This document shows, in pieces, positions 27,701 through 39,411 of a stretch of 64,000 nucleotides of DNA. The stretch covers positions 1,043,987 to 1,107,986 of the forward strand of contig JACAXG010000170.1 of NCBI GenBank assembly GCA_018881555.1, written 5' to 3'. The stretch's first letter is position 1. Every line of letters starts with the position of its first letter. The DNA is from Amblyornis subalaris. Lineage: Eukaryota > Chordata > Aves > Passeriformes > Ptilonorhynchidae. Under the pieces are notes generated by a model that had not been told where the DNA came from, searched no databases, and worked only from the letters and a program-made list of their open reading frames with translations. The position numbers were made by a program, and so were the translations under genes.

Positions 27701-28805
27701 GCTTTCTCCTGTTCTATATGAGGTACAGCAAGTGGCAATCTCACTCTTCTGAACGAGCACAAATTAAATCAAAGCTTGGGGAAAATGCCTGCCTTCCATG
27801 ATGAATTCAGAGGTGGATGCTGACAGATATCNCATCATACTATTCAGGAGGTTATTTTTCTTCCTCTTCCCTGCACAATGACTTCTCTTTTCAAAGGGCC
27901 ATCATTTCATGGTTTTGTCTATGGTTTCGTAATACTGAGTCTCAGAGCTGCTCCAGGAAAACATGGCTCCATTTCAAAAACTGTTCTTTGGAGCAGCTGG
28001 GGATTATTGGCTTTAAACATCCCAGTAATCCAATACACTGCTATAAAGCATAATTTAAAAATGCAAAGGATTAAGATTTCCTTTCATAAGGTTCTACAGA
28101 ACTCAGAATAGGATTCGACAAAACTTACTTAGCATTTTTGAAGCAACTTCTATTGTCGAGATGAAAATCACCAGTTCTGTAAAGATTTTATTTCTGTATT
28201 TAGTACATACAAATCTTGCCATGACCTAGAATTCCTCTGTGGTAGGATATCTCGAGAATTTTGGCTGTTTGCATACCAAATACAAAGTTATATATAAAGT
28301 TGTATATACACTTTTCTCTGCAGAACTGCAGCCTCAGATTCTAATCCTTCACAGTGCAAAGTACTCCCATGCAGAACAGCAGAACATGAACTGGAGCAGT
28401 GTGAGGTTCTCATTATTCAGTGCAATAACTAAGAGATTTTTCTTTCCCAAGTATCTTTAAATATGAAGAATTTCCTTTTCTGGACTAAACACTTTTGTNT
28501 CATAAGACTAATTATGTTTTGTGAACGACACAGAAAACTTTATCTNGATTTGCATTCTGATAAGGGTTATTTGCTGTTCTCTCCAGTGAGACTTGGAATA
28601 ACTTCAGCAAGAAGAGGGACTCAGTGCTGCAGAAGGGCTCACAGGGAGTTACTGGCTGCTGGTCTGGTTTAGAATCACATTCTGGGAAAAATGGGATTTA
28701 CCAGTTACACACACAGCAGGAAAATCTTTCCTGTAGCAGAGATCAGAGCTCTTGTCATCTAAACAAGATGTTTGACATGAGACTGGTGCACACTGGCCTT
28801 TATTC

Positions 28806-29075
28806 ATAGAATCATGGAATGGTTTGGGCTGGAAGGGACCTTAAAGCCCNTCCAACCCCACCCCCTGCCGTGGGCAGGGACACCTTCCACTATCCCAGGC
28901 TGCTCCAAGCCCTGTCCAGCCTGNCCTTGGACACTTCCAGGGATCCAGGGACAGCCACAGCTTNTCTGGGCAACCTGTGCCAGGGCCTCCCCACCCTCCN
29001 AGGGAACAATTTCTTCCTAATAACTGATCTAAACCCACTGCCAGTTGTCCTGTCATTCCATGCTCCTGGTGCCTG
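28806..29075 (-). mobile_element. CR1 LINE 3'-end fragment
   Basis: It opens with 'catagaatcatggaatggtttgggctgg' and continues through the 'gtgggcagggacaccttccac', 'ggacacttccagggatccaggg' and 'cctccnagggaacaatttcttcc' blocks. It belongs to the same subfamily as the copy at 17595. Confidence 0.92.
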
Positions 29076-30639
29076 ATTCCCAGTAAACACAGATACACAT
29101 GACCAGTCTTCTGGGGCTGGTCACAGGCATGGAGCCCTTCAGTTTTTAATTCTCCTATTTTGCATGTAATGAATGAAGCCCATGGCCCTGGCCCTTAGAG
29201 GGGGAACTCTGCTGCTGTCTGAACAGTGCTCCATGGCCCAGTGCTGCCCTGGGAGAAGAGGTTCATTTGAGGAAGCAAAACTCCATCTCCTAATGGGATG
29301 ATTTCCTGACTGGAAAGACTCAGAAAGCCCTAAACCGCTGGGGTGCAGCTGGAAACTGGTNTTGTCTCATCTCCCAGTTCAGCTCATTCTGTTTAAAGTA
29401 GCCTTTGCAAATTTTGACACACAGTGCTGCACCTCCCTTAATTCTGTATATCATATGGGTAACTCTGTCAAGGACAATTCACTCTTACTCTAGTTCCAGA
29501 GGAAAAATGAAATAATCCTAATTTGAGTCTTGTCCAGATGTAGCACACCTAGAATTTAAAATTTCAGCAATTTTCAGGACTAAAGGATTTATTTGAAGAA
29601 CTGGCTTTGCTCTCTCTATGTGTCACGCAAACTGCATGTGCTGCACGGCAAGTCTTGATAGGTTGCATAATATTATTTTGTGTAAATAAAAGGAGAGGCC
29701 TTCTTTTGCACAAGGATGTGATGTCTGAGCTGAAAACTATTCAAAGATTGGTCTAATAATGCAGAACAGTTTAAAATNGAAAAGTAACTCACAGAATTAG
29801 GTTAAATGTACAAAGGTACTGGTTCCTGGTGTTTTTCTTGTTCCATAAACAAAAGGGAACAGGCTATTTGTTAACTTTTTAATGTCATTTTATTGAAGTG
29901 AGTCAAGGAAGAGAACAACATTTTGTTAAACAGGAGAAAAGTCAAATTAAACTGTAATGTTAAATGTTTGAGACTGACTGGTTAGGGCTGAAGGACTTTC
30001 TGCAACAAGAACTTGTATCCTTCACTGATTTTTTCATATTAATGTACACCAAATTTCTTGAAAATGGGTAAGCATCAGGGGTTTGAACACAGCAATCTAA
30101 AGAGGATACAGATCCGTGGCAGACTGAACTCCTCACACACTCATCCATGCACAGGAGTAATGAAACTCTTGTGCACAGAACTCTTCCACGTCCCTCAACT
30201 CGTGTGTTTTATTAAAAACTCCCAAAGCAGTTCAATTTGTGATATGCCCTAAAGATTATCCAGTATGGGCTCGGTGGGACTCGACTGATTGTTTGATCTG
30301 GGAATCTGTTTCCTACCTCCTTTCCCTGTGAACTGCTCGTTTTCCATGGCCCCTCTTGCAGCGTCCGGGGAAGGAGCACACTCCGTGCTGAGCCCTGCAG
30401 TGAAACCCTGCAGTGGGAGCCCTGGGGCTGCTCACAACGGTCCTGTCCCAAAAGCAGGAGCTGCCCAGCTCCTGGGGAGCTTTGAATGCCTGATTCCACA
30501 GGGAAAAGGTCCCTGCCCAGCTGGGGATATCACCTGGACACTGCAGGTCCCTCCCTGCCTCCCGGGGCTCATCCAGCTGTGCCCACCCTCCGTCCCTCTG
30601 CCCAAAACTCAGGCACTCTCAACTGCAGAACTAATATGA

Positions 30640-31100
30640 TCCAATATTTATTCTGTCATTAAAAAGCTATTCATTTCCTTGTCTGATGATAAAATTATGG
30701 TAAAATAAATCATTCATCTTTTCAGCTAATTCTAATTACAGCTAAAATCTCGTTTAGACTGGGAGTTTGCTATATTTACTTGATACTTTTGCAAAACATT
30801 TCAGAACATAATCATCCATTATTATATTGCTACGCTCTGATCTTGGCTGCTTTCTGCCAAGTGTATTCCTGAGGACAATTGCTGTTTTAATGCATNATCC
30901 AGAAGCTATGGCCTAGACAAACCAGCAAAATTGTTTAGTCTATTATGATTTGGCATATGGTCATTTAACAGCACACAGGAAATCACCGTGAGCGTTGGGG
31001 ATTATTGTTGCTATAAAAATAATGAAAGGAATTTCAAGTTGGCGAGACTTCACTTCCTNCACTGCTCTTGTCATTGAAATCATCTTTGCTGCCTCTTTCT
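30640..31100. promoter_or_regulatory. Candidate conserved non-coding element
   Basis: AT-rich but non-repetitive sequence containing many homeobox/POU-like words (taattctaattacagc at 30726, attattatattgc, gattattgttgc) and isolated CpGs. It has no frame of interest. It is flagged by texture only, without alignment. Confidence 0.3.
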
Positions 31101-31839
31101 TTTCTGCTGTTATTCATCTTGGGGCAGTCATTGGGATCTGTGTGAGGCTGTGTGGAGCACCCTGACTCTGCAGAGTGGCTGCTTGCAGTATGGTTTCCAC
31201 GTGGACGTGGATATATTGTTTTTCAGGCTTTAAGATGTGTTCTTAATTGAATTCTTAAATGAATGGCATATTTCCATTAGGAATATTGATGGATATTANT
31301 TTCTAACAGTAGAAGAACAGACTTTTCTCATGTTAAAACTGAAACTGGTGAGGTTTGCACTAACAGCTACAAGCATCATAGCATAGCCACACTCTCTGTG
31401 CAGCTAGAAATGCCCAGGAGGTCTGTTCTCACAGCTGTTTTGTTTCCATGCAAACATTTTGTACACACCTCACCATGCACATTGTTTTTCAGAGCGTAGA
31501 TGACTTTTTTAATATTTCTCAGTCCTGCATACCTCAACTGATCAACTTACATTCAGGGATTTAGTTGTGTTCGTGTGCCTCGCTGGTGAGATCAGACCTT
31601 GTGGGTGGCTCGTTAACTCTTGTTCACCCTTCATCCCTCATAAAGCTATGATTCAATATCAAAATTGCCAGTATTTGTTTGTATGCAGTTAAAATGTGTT
31701 AAGGGAATTCTTCCTTTTGAGTACAAGCCCATCTTAGTTCACCCAGAGCAGTCTGAAAATTCCTCCCGAGGGGCAGCTCCAATCTCTGCTTTCTGTGAGG
31801 CTGGAGGAAAAGGTTCTTCTGACCCCACAGGGGGCTGGG

Positions 31840-32018
31840 CACTGAGCAGGCTCCCCAGGGAATGGGCATGGCCCCGAGGCTGCCACAGCTCCAGGGGCCT
31901 TTGGACAGNGCTCCCAGGGATGCACAGGCTGGGATTGTTGGGATGCAGGACCAGGAGNTGGACCCCATGATCCTTGTGGGTCCTTTACAACTCAGGATAT
32001 TCTATGTTTCTATGAAAC
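31840..32018 (+). mobile_element. CR1-type LINE 3' fragment (variant tail)
   Basis: It ends with 'ggagntggaccccatgatccttgtgggtcc', then 'tttacaactcaggatattctatgtttctatga', the familiar tail of a distinct avian CR1 group in sense orientation. A second short copy of this tail type is at 53815. The left boundary is approximate. Confidence 0.75.
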
Positions 32019-32142
32019 TTGGCATCCACTATGCTTAAGGAAGTGGCAAACAGCTCTTTTTGCAGATTTGTTGGGAAAATTTGGAATTTCAAAATGGTGT
32101 GTTGCGCAACTCTAAACAATAACGGGAAAAAATCAGGANGTT

Positions 32143-32694
32143 TGTTGTGGATTAATCCCAGCCAGGAACTAAGCACCACACAGACACTGTTCACTCCCCA
32201 CTGCTTCCCGGGGATGGAGGAGAGATGTGGAGGAGTAAAAGTGAGAAACCTCNTGGGTTGAGATAAAGACACTTTAACAGGACAGAAAAGGAAGAAAAGA
32301 ACGATAACAATAATGAGGAAGGAATTAGAATACACAAAACAAGTGATANACGGTGCAACTGCTCACCACTCACAGCCTTCGGCCCAGCCAGCTCCTGAGC
32401 GGTGGCCCCTGGCCATCTCCCCCAGCTGATGTGCTGAGCACGGTCTGGAACGGTCTGGACCATCCCTTTGGCCGATCTGGGTCAGTTGTCCCTGCTGTGT
32501 CCNCTCCCAGCCCTTTGTGCCTCCTGGAGGGAGGGCACGAGAAGCTGGAAAGTCCTTNGCTCAGTGTAAACACTGCTCAGCACCAACTCAAACCTCGCTG
32601 TGTTATCAACATTATTCTCTTACCAAATCCCAAACACAGTGCTGGAGCAGCTGCCAGGAAGAAAATTAACTCTATCCCAGCCAAAANCAGCACA
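32143..32694 (-). mobile_element. Solo LTR of an avian endogenous retrovirus (old, degraded)
   Basis: The 552 bp block begins TGTTGTGG and ends CAGCACA, giving the TG...CA termini of an LTR. Its internal wording ('cccagccaggaactaagcaccacacag', 'gggttgagataaagac', 'atccctttggcc', 'gaaaattaactctatcccagcc') matches a widespread avian LTR family that I recall as reading sense on the minus strand. Flanks are a(n)gtt on the left and atgct on the right, compatible with a decayed 5 bp target duplication. The stretch where a TATA box is expected does not contain one. No internal retroviral genes are adjacent, so this is a solo LTR. Confidence 0.8.
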
Positions 32695-32699
32695 ATGCT

Positions 32700-35600
32700 G
32701 CACTTGGGTCAACTGGCCACTGAGATTCCCTCTGCTGTAGTTGAGGAATATAATCTATGGGCAGAAATACCCAAATACCTCAAAGATTGTGATTTTTTTT
32801 TTTAAAAAAAGACTGGAAGCATTCACAGCAGATGAGTCTGACAGGTCACTCTGTGCAGTGCCTGAGCACAAGTGCTGCACGCAGAATTTTCACTGGAGCA
32901 GCAGCCCAGCAGCTGCAGGAATTGCCATCCTCATGTCTGTGTTCCAGGCTTTCAGGATTATGAGGTATTTTTCCCCAAGAGGAAAAGGAATCGCTTCATA
33001 AATTGTTTAGCTGTTTTTCAACGTTTTCTGCTTTCAGCAGCTGAGTTAATGTTGAAATGTTTGAAATGTTTTAAGTAGATTGTTTGGAAAACAAAGGAAG
33101 AAAAAAAGAGACTTGTTTGCTGCTGCTTCATTTTTTAATGAAGTTTGTTTTTGCGTTAACTTAGGAGNACCTTCTGCACCTTGTCTTTTAGAATATAGGT
33201 AGTTCATAAAAAGCCAAACTGCAGCTGGTTTGAATTTAAGTAATTTCATACCCTTCCGCGGAGGTTGATTTATTCTATTTTAGCTTTTCTGTGCAGAGGA
33301 GTCAGAGGGTTTCCTGCTGGAGTGACCACGATGTGAGTGAGCAGAGCATGAACCCCGGGAGGGGAGAAGGGGCATGAGGAGGCCAGGGGGACCCTATTGC
33401 AGCTCCAGCTTTATGGGCAGCCTGTCTGCCTGTAGGTCACTTCCCGAAGAGCCAGCTTGGCTTTGCTGCTAACAGAGCCCTTTCTCTTTATCACTCAAAC
33501 CAGAAGCAATTGCTACAAACAGCCTTAGGGAGGTTTTTTTAGCCCAAGTGGGCCCTGCCCCAGCTGTGTNTGCTGGGACCCCAAANCCCCAGCCCTGGGC
33601 CCAGCACAGGGAGGACGTGGAGCTGCTGGAGAGAGCCCANAGGAGGCACCAGGATGAGCAGAGGGATGGAGCAGCTCTGCTGGGAGGAAAGGCTGGGAGA
33701 GCTGGGATTGTTCAGCCTGGAGAGGAGAAGCTTTGGGGTGACCTCATTGTGGCCTTGCAGNGCCTGAAGGAGCCTGCNAGAAACATGGAGAGAGACTCTT
33801 TGCAAGGNATGGAGNGNCAGGACAAGGGGGAATGGCTTCCCACTGCCAGAGGGCATGGTTAGATGGGATANTGGGNAGGAATTGCTCCCTGGGAGGGTGG
33901 GGAGGCCCTGGCANAGGTTGCCCAGANAAGCTGTGGCTGCCCCTGGATNCCTGGCAGTGTCCAAGGCNAGGNTGGACAGGGCTTGGAGCAGCCTGGGCTA
34001 GTGGAAGGTGTCCCTGCCCATGGCAGGGGTGGGACTGGATNGGCTTTAAGGTCCCTTCCAACCCAAACCATGCTGAGATTCTGTGATTCTCTGCAGCAGT
34101 NGGTGAGAGAGAATTGTTTTCTTTAGCTTGAGGACATGCAGCCTTATTGCTTCATCTCTGTGCATGTACATGCAGAGGATAAAACAAAAGATAGCAAACA
34201 AATTTTTCTTTAAATCCTTATTAGTAAATTAAGCATGGATCTGTGATTAGCATTTTGTTTCCAGCACTTCACACTTGAATAGCTGATAATAAGCAGTGTA
34301 TGTATCAGCTTGGCTTTTCCATTCTGGTTAAGCAGCTTTATAAAGTGTTTACTGGTTTACNTAAGAGTATTGAGAAGTTTGGGAAGAGTGGGGGTATTTG
34401 TTTACTTATTTTTGTAGTGGAGATCATTATGTGATGCTAATGATGAATGGTTATCAGTGAGTTTAATTTTCAAATGCATCCCAAATCTATTAACATAAGC
34501 AGTTTATTTACAGATTTTTTTTTCCCACAGCAGGTTTAAAAATGCACAGCTGCCCAGGAATATCATCCTATTCCAGTTCTGTTTGGAGCTTGTAGGCTCT
34601 GTATAACATTCCAGGAGCCCAAGCCCCTCTAGCTGCTGCACATGGGTGATCCCTATAGCNCAGATCCCACAGCAGTGCATCTTCCCAGTGCATCACCTGT
34701 ACCGGGCATGGAATGTTTGGCTCAGAGGACACTCCAGAGCAAATTACATCTGGAACAGCATCACTGATTAGCTGGATGNAATTATGGAGCAGACTGACCC
34801 GGCCTTGAGCTGTAGGGTTTGGTTACATCAACACATTTCTGTGAGCCTGCTTGCCGGGGGATTCCATTTACACCCATCACCAGGATNGAAACTGGGAGGT
34901 GTTTGCTGCACAGGGAAGAATAACTCATTTTACATCTGTGGGATGAGTAGGTTATTCAATGGCTTGTATTTATAAAGTTGTACTATGGTTTAATGAAGTT
35001 AAATGCTGGGGAAGCTTGGTACTGGATACTTGGGGCTTTGATTTTAATTTTTCCAAGCAAAACCGGGTGGGAAAAGAAGTGTCTTTTCCATTCAGAATTA
35101 TTGTTACGATTGAAATCCACTANAATATCTAATGTTGAAAGACTTTTCATATTTAAGCCACCTCCAAAATAGGNGAAATCTCAGTTTTCAGGCCCTCTAA
35201 GTCTTACATTGTTTTTACCCCTCAGCAGGATGGAGACATGAAGTAGATACCACAGACTTGATGCTCCACACTTCACACACATACATTGTGTCAAAATAAA
35301 AGCATTTTCCTCAGGAAAAGAATAGAGATTGTTTTCCTTTTCATGTCTTCCCTGCTGGTATGAGTAATCTGTAATGTGTCACCATGTAACAATAGGAAAA
35401 AATATAATGGATACAACAACTGTACTTAGTAAATATGCTTGGGAAAGCCAGAGTATGCTTGGATCTACATGTGAGAATTTCACTTAATTCATTATGCTGG
35501 AGCCATTGTGGTGTTGTAATTCAAGTGATTTCAGTTTTCAGTAAAATAAAAATTAAAACTTGTCTTTTTTTAGGAAATAAACCCAAATATTTCATTCCTT

Positions 35601-36770
35601 ATTCATGAGCCCGTGTCCTCCAATGTATTTTATGTAACTGTGCAACGGGATGTGGAAGGAGGACACGACTGCTCAGGATGTGAGAAAGACAACCCCAGAT
35701 GAGTGGGTTTGGGACTAGTGAGATGTTTATCTGTTGCTGGAGTGACAGAATGTGCTGTAGGTTNGAACTTTTGCCTATATTCATATTTCTCATTAAAAAA
35801 ATCATTGTTCTAAAGCTGATGGTAGCACATATTCATACATTTACCTGTATAAATATAACATCAAGTGTTTTATCAGTATCTTGCAGAAGATTAAAGTGAA
35901 TTACACCAAAAAACTGAAACAAACATTGTAGGGACCTTGTAAAATTTGTTGTTCTGTGAAGATTCAAGGAGAATATATATTAGAAACACCAGGGATAAGG
36001 GAAAGTGGCCTTTGTGATGGATTGTGAGCTGCTTAGTTCAGGTTTCACTGCATTATGCAATTTCTCCTTCAAATATTAATTCTGACTGAGTGTTTTAAGA
36101 AGTATNAGAAAGTAGGAAATCAATGTAATCCTGGTAATTTAATGCACAGGGAAAGTAGAAATAAATCGTTAAATCAATTGTTATATTATCAGAAATACCT
36201 GAATCCATTTTTATCGGTTTGTGGCATTTACTTTCACCAGCCCAGAGCAACACGCTTGGCAACCANTGCCTTGATCCTCAGAGGTGATTCCAGGGTCTAC
36301 ATCCAAACTGTAGGTCCTTGGAGCTCTGTCTGCAGCTTCTCCTGCCTGGAAAAACACAGGAACTTATGTTCAGCATGAGAATGTGTTGATCATGAAAGGG
36401 AAATCCTGCATTCNTGATAAGTCTTGGTATCTCCCTTATATCTGGACCTATGGCCCAGTAGCATATATCTCAGGCTTATATCTAAGCTCCAAAGAGGGAT
36501 TAGGTATAAATTAGGGATTTCTACAGTTACCTTGCGTCTTGGGCTAAATCTATTTGAAAGAATCATGAGAGAATATGATTCNCCATCTTTCAGCTTCCAG
36601 CCACTGGGTGTCCAACCCAGCCAGGCAGGAGATTCTGCAAGGAGGCAGCTCCACGTAGCANGACACCAAATCTGCTCATTCCTCACTATTTCATCAGTAC
36701 CGATATATTTATTTCAATCTTCATTATGGATACTGAAAAGCTTTAGCAGAGAAATTTTCCAGCNTCTTGG
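32700..36770. other. Non-coding stretch
   Basis: It holds one long CR1 (33540-34095). The rest is AT-rich unique sequence without a supportable exon. Open frames within the CR1 are by-products of its GC-rich composition. Confidence 0.6.
33540..34095 (+). mobile_element. CR1 LINE 3'-end fragment, longest copy
   Basis: It reads 'cacagggaggacgtggagctgctggagag', 'gcaccaggatgagcagagggatggagcag', 'attgttcagcctggagaggagaagc' and 'aggttgcccaganaagctgtggctgcc', ending in 'gagattctgtgattct' tail units. This is the CR1 ORF2 C-terminus and 3'UTR in sense orientation, about 555 bp. It contains more Ns than unique DNA nearby, perhaps from collapsed or ambiguous repeat reads. Confidence 0.93.
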
Positions 36771-36774
36771 TTTC

Positions 36775-37075
36775 TGTGAGAAGCTGTCTTTTCTCACAGA
36801 AGCTATGTAAACAGCGAAGATGTTTCTCTAACGGGACTTCTTCTTATCGTGCACCTGTGGACTTGTTATTATACCAATATAGAAATATTTTCTATAAGGC
36901 ATTGTAGTAACCTAGCCAATCANCCTGAGAGGTGGATGGCCAAAGGACCAATGACCTTATGACACTCAAGCACATTAAGGTATAAAACAGCTCTTTATAT
37001 TAATAAATAAATCCACTTTTCACNGACTCTTGGATCGTGCTTATGTCGTGATTTNGCTCCNTCCCTGATACAACA
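36775..37075 (+). mobile_element. LTR of an avian endogenous retrovirus, adjacent to CDH11 exon
   Basis: A 301 bp block begins TGTGAGAAGC and ends GATACAACA. It holds the usual LTR signals in order: CCAAT words at 36916 and 36948, TATAAAA at 36981-36987, and AATAAA at 37002-37007 and 37006-37011. The right part (ggatcgtgcttatgtcgtg, ctccntccctgatacaaca) looks like R-U5 of an ERVK-type avian LTR. I see no convincing target duplication (ggtttc versus gccaca), so the ends may be off or the copy rearranged. It is in the same orientation as CDH11 and ends 114 bp before the first coding exon. No retroviral genes are attached. Confidence 0.75.
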
Positions 37076-37189
37076 GCCACACTGCATATCTCGAAATTTA
37101 CCACAGGAGTCCTAGTTTTGTTTTGTTAAATAAAAAACCTACTTCATCCTCAAAGGACCACCAACCTTGTCCATTTTCCTTTCTTTCAG

Positions 37190-37357
37190 GAGCTGAGCTG
37201 GGAGGCTGCGGAGCACTAAGGCGATGTGTGTAATGCGTGGGGGCATCCTATGTGCACAAGAGCTTGTCTGAAGCTCTCCGGTAGCCCCCAGCGTCCTGAC
37301 TTCCAAGGTGGAAGGGGTAGACTCTCGGATACTGCCGTGCCTACACCATAACCAAAA
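37190..37357 (+). other. CDH11: CDH11 5'UTR portion of first coding exon
   Basis: A strong acceptor (ccattttcctttctttcag) ends at 37189, so this exon is preceded by at least one non-coding exon. The 168 nt leader contains an upstream ORF at 37224-37271 (15 codons, with a second in-frame ATG at 37233). An in-frame TAA at 37349-37351, directly before the main ATG, fixes the start. Confidence 0.85.
37224..37271 (+). CDS. Short upstream open reading frame in CDH11 leader
   Basis: A 15-codon uORF (ATG at 37224, TGA at 37269-37271) sits 86 nt before the CDH11 start. The first ATG has G at -3 but T at +4, so its context is moderate. It could lower translation of CDH11. There is no evidence that the peptide itself matters. 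Confidence 0.35.
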   Translation: MCVMRGGILCAQELV

Positions 37358-37585
37358 ATGAAGGAGGAGCACTGTTTGCAGGCTGCTCTCCTCTGCCTGG
37401 GGATGCTGTGCTACAGCCGCGCCCTGGCCACCGAGGGGCTCAACCACTCCCGGCCCTCGCTCCACGGGCACCGCGAGAAGGGCAAGGAAGGGCAAGTTCT
37501 GCATCGTTCCAAGAGAGGCTGGGTGTGGAACCAGTTCTTTGTTATAGAGGAGTACACGGGACCCGATCCTGTGCTAGTAGGAAGG
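37358..37585 (+). CDS. CDH11: CDH11 coding exon 1 (signal peptide, propeptide, EC1 start)
   Basis: Residues 1-76. The start ATG (37358) has A at -3 and an in-frame TAA just upstream. Residues 1-24 form a hydrophobic signal peptide ending near Ala24. The basic propeptide ends in R50-S-K-R53, a furin-type site. The mature protein then starts [16 protein letters not shown], with Trp55 and Trp57, the two strand-swapping tryptophans that mark type II cadherins. The exon ends after a complete Arg codon (phase 0) at a gtaaga donor. Propeptide residues differ noticeably from the mammalian form I recall, whereas the mature start is the same. Confidence 0.96.
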
Positions 37586-39411
37586 GTAAGAAAGAATTTC
37601 TTTTTCAGTCNTTGATTAATATTCTTAATTTATATTACTTTGTGAGTTGATTTTTTTTCATGTTGCCTCTGTGCTGTATAAGCTGCTGCTTCGTTTTCTT
37701 GCAGCTCGGTTTAGGTGCTGAGCAAAACACTAGCTAAGTCACTACAAATATTTCCATTGACCTCAGCAGTCCTTGAATGAAGGTGTGCAAGCTGTTAGTC
37801 AGCAAAACAGCAAGAACCACACCAACCACTTGAGCAANACTGTCTCAAAAATATCTGTTATCATTCTCAGGTCTTTAAAAACAGCAATCAAAAATGTAAT
37901 GTCTGACCCAGCAGGTCAGTAAAATAGGTATCTTTTCATGCTTTCATTTTCAAGTTATTGATAAAACTAAATACATGGAGGGGGATGTATAGAGGGAGAT
38001 ATATATTTATTAGCACATGTNTGTGTACACACATCCTTGACTAATTTTGTATTCTGCTACAGCCTAACACCAGCAGAATATAAACAGATAAATAAAGCAG
38101 TATATTTAACAGTTTCTAAATGGGCAGCAGAACTGTGTTGACTTAACCCCAGCACAAAAAGAGTGGAGAAACAGGATCAATGTCAGCAAATACAATTCTG
38201 GGTATTCTGGTTTAAAACTGTGCAATTTGTAGATGTCAATATAAAATCAATAAATCTGTAATTTGGCTCAATGTTTCCCTCATTCATCAAACTGAAGTGT
38301 GCACTGGTTGTGGAATTAAGAATGTTTAGTAAGCATTTGTTGCTTTTGTAGTAAAGAGGGTGTAATTAAAAACTGGTTGGCAATCCCAGAATGGCTGAGG
38401 TTGGAAAAGCCCTCCCAGCCCATGGAGTCCAAGCTGTGCCCGATGCCCACCTTGTCCCCAGCCCAGAGCACTGAGTGCCACGGCCAGGCCTTCCCTGGAC
38501 ACCTCCAGGCATGGGCACTCCAACACCTCCCTGGGCAGCCCCTGCCAAGGCCTGACCACCCTTTCCATGCAGAAATTCCTCCTGATGTCCACCCTGAGCC
38601 TCCCCTGGCACAGCCTGAGGCCGTTCCCTCTCCTCCTGTCCCTGTTCCCTGCGAGCAGAGCCCGGCCCCCCCGGCTGCCTCCTCCTGTCAGGAGCTGTGC
38701 AGAGCCAGAAGGTCCCCCCTGAGCCTCCTTTTCTCCAGGCTGAGCCCCTTTCCCAGCTCCCTCAGCCGCTCCTGGGGCTCCAGCCCCTTCCCCAGCTCCG
38801 TTCCCTGCCCTGGACACGCTGCAGCCCCTCAAGGTCCCTCTGGCCGGGAGGGCCCAGAACTGGACACAGCCCTGGAGGGGCCTCAGCAGGGCCAGCACAG
38901 GGGATGGGCACTGCCCTGGTCCTGCTGGCCACACTGTGCTTGCTACAAGCCAGGATGCCCTTGGCCTTGCCCACCTGGGCACAGCTGGACTCACTCCTTT
39001 ATCACTTAACTCATCCCATTTATCACTTAACAGCTTTTTACATGCAACCCACTAGAACATGATTTGTTGGAAGTGTACAAAATCTTTGTAAAAATGACTC
39101 TTCCTGCCAGCTTCGTGTGAATAAAGGATCTGCTCTAAGTATCTCCTCGTGTACTCTCTTCCTTAAGCCTGAAAGCTTGGGTTTGGCAGCGCCCTGCTTG
39201 TGGCAGGAGGCAGGGCTGGGCTGGCACTGCCCTGAGTGCTGGGGACATGTGGTCACAGCCTGTGCCTGAGCATGGGTTATTGCCTGGTGGAAGACACAGT
39301 TGTGGAAAACTCTGGAATGATAGCAATTTCCTGCACTTTTTGAAATTTCATAAGCACATCCACGAAATGTGTGCCCCCCTTGTTAAGGTGTGTCTGTTTC
39401 TCCTTTTGTAG
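37586..39411 (+). other. CDH11 intron 1
   Basis: 1826 bp with donor gtaaga and acceptor tccttttgtag. It contains the reverse-oriented CR1 at 38384-38996. No alternative exon is evident. Confidence 0.85.
38384..38996 (-). mobile_element. CR1 LINE fragment in CDH11 intron 1
   Basis: It begins 'cccagaatggctgaggttgg', runs through 'ccaccctttccatgcagaaattcctcc' and 'ttctccaggctgagcccctttcc', and extends to 'ggacacagccctggaggggcctcag' and 'cacctgggcacagctgg'. At about 610 bp it is the longest copy of the subfamily also found at 5914. It is reverse to the gene and GC-rich, which explains the 210- and 222-codon open frames across it. Confidence 0.92.

Larger units (their letters stand above)
24740..32140. 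other. Non-coding stretch
   Basis: AT-rich unique DNA with one full-looking CR1 3' end (28806-29075) and another CR1 tail (31840-32018). No coding exon is recognisable. The segment 30640-31100 is noted separately as a candidate regulatory element. Confidence 0.6.

Noticed and set aside
36775..37190. Target-site duplication for the LTR
   Set aside because: The flanks (ggtttc and gccaca) do not match. I did not claim a TSD or a precise insertion mechanism.
38326..39062. 210- and 222-codon open frames in intron 1
   Set aside because: They lie entirely within a GC-rich reverse-oriented CR1 fragment and its edges. They are by-products of composition.
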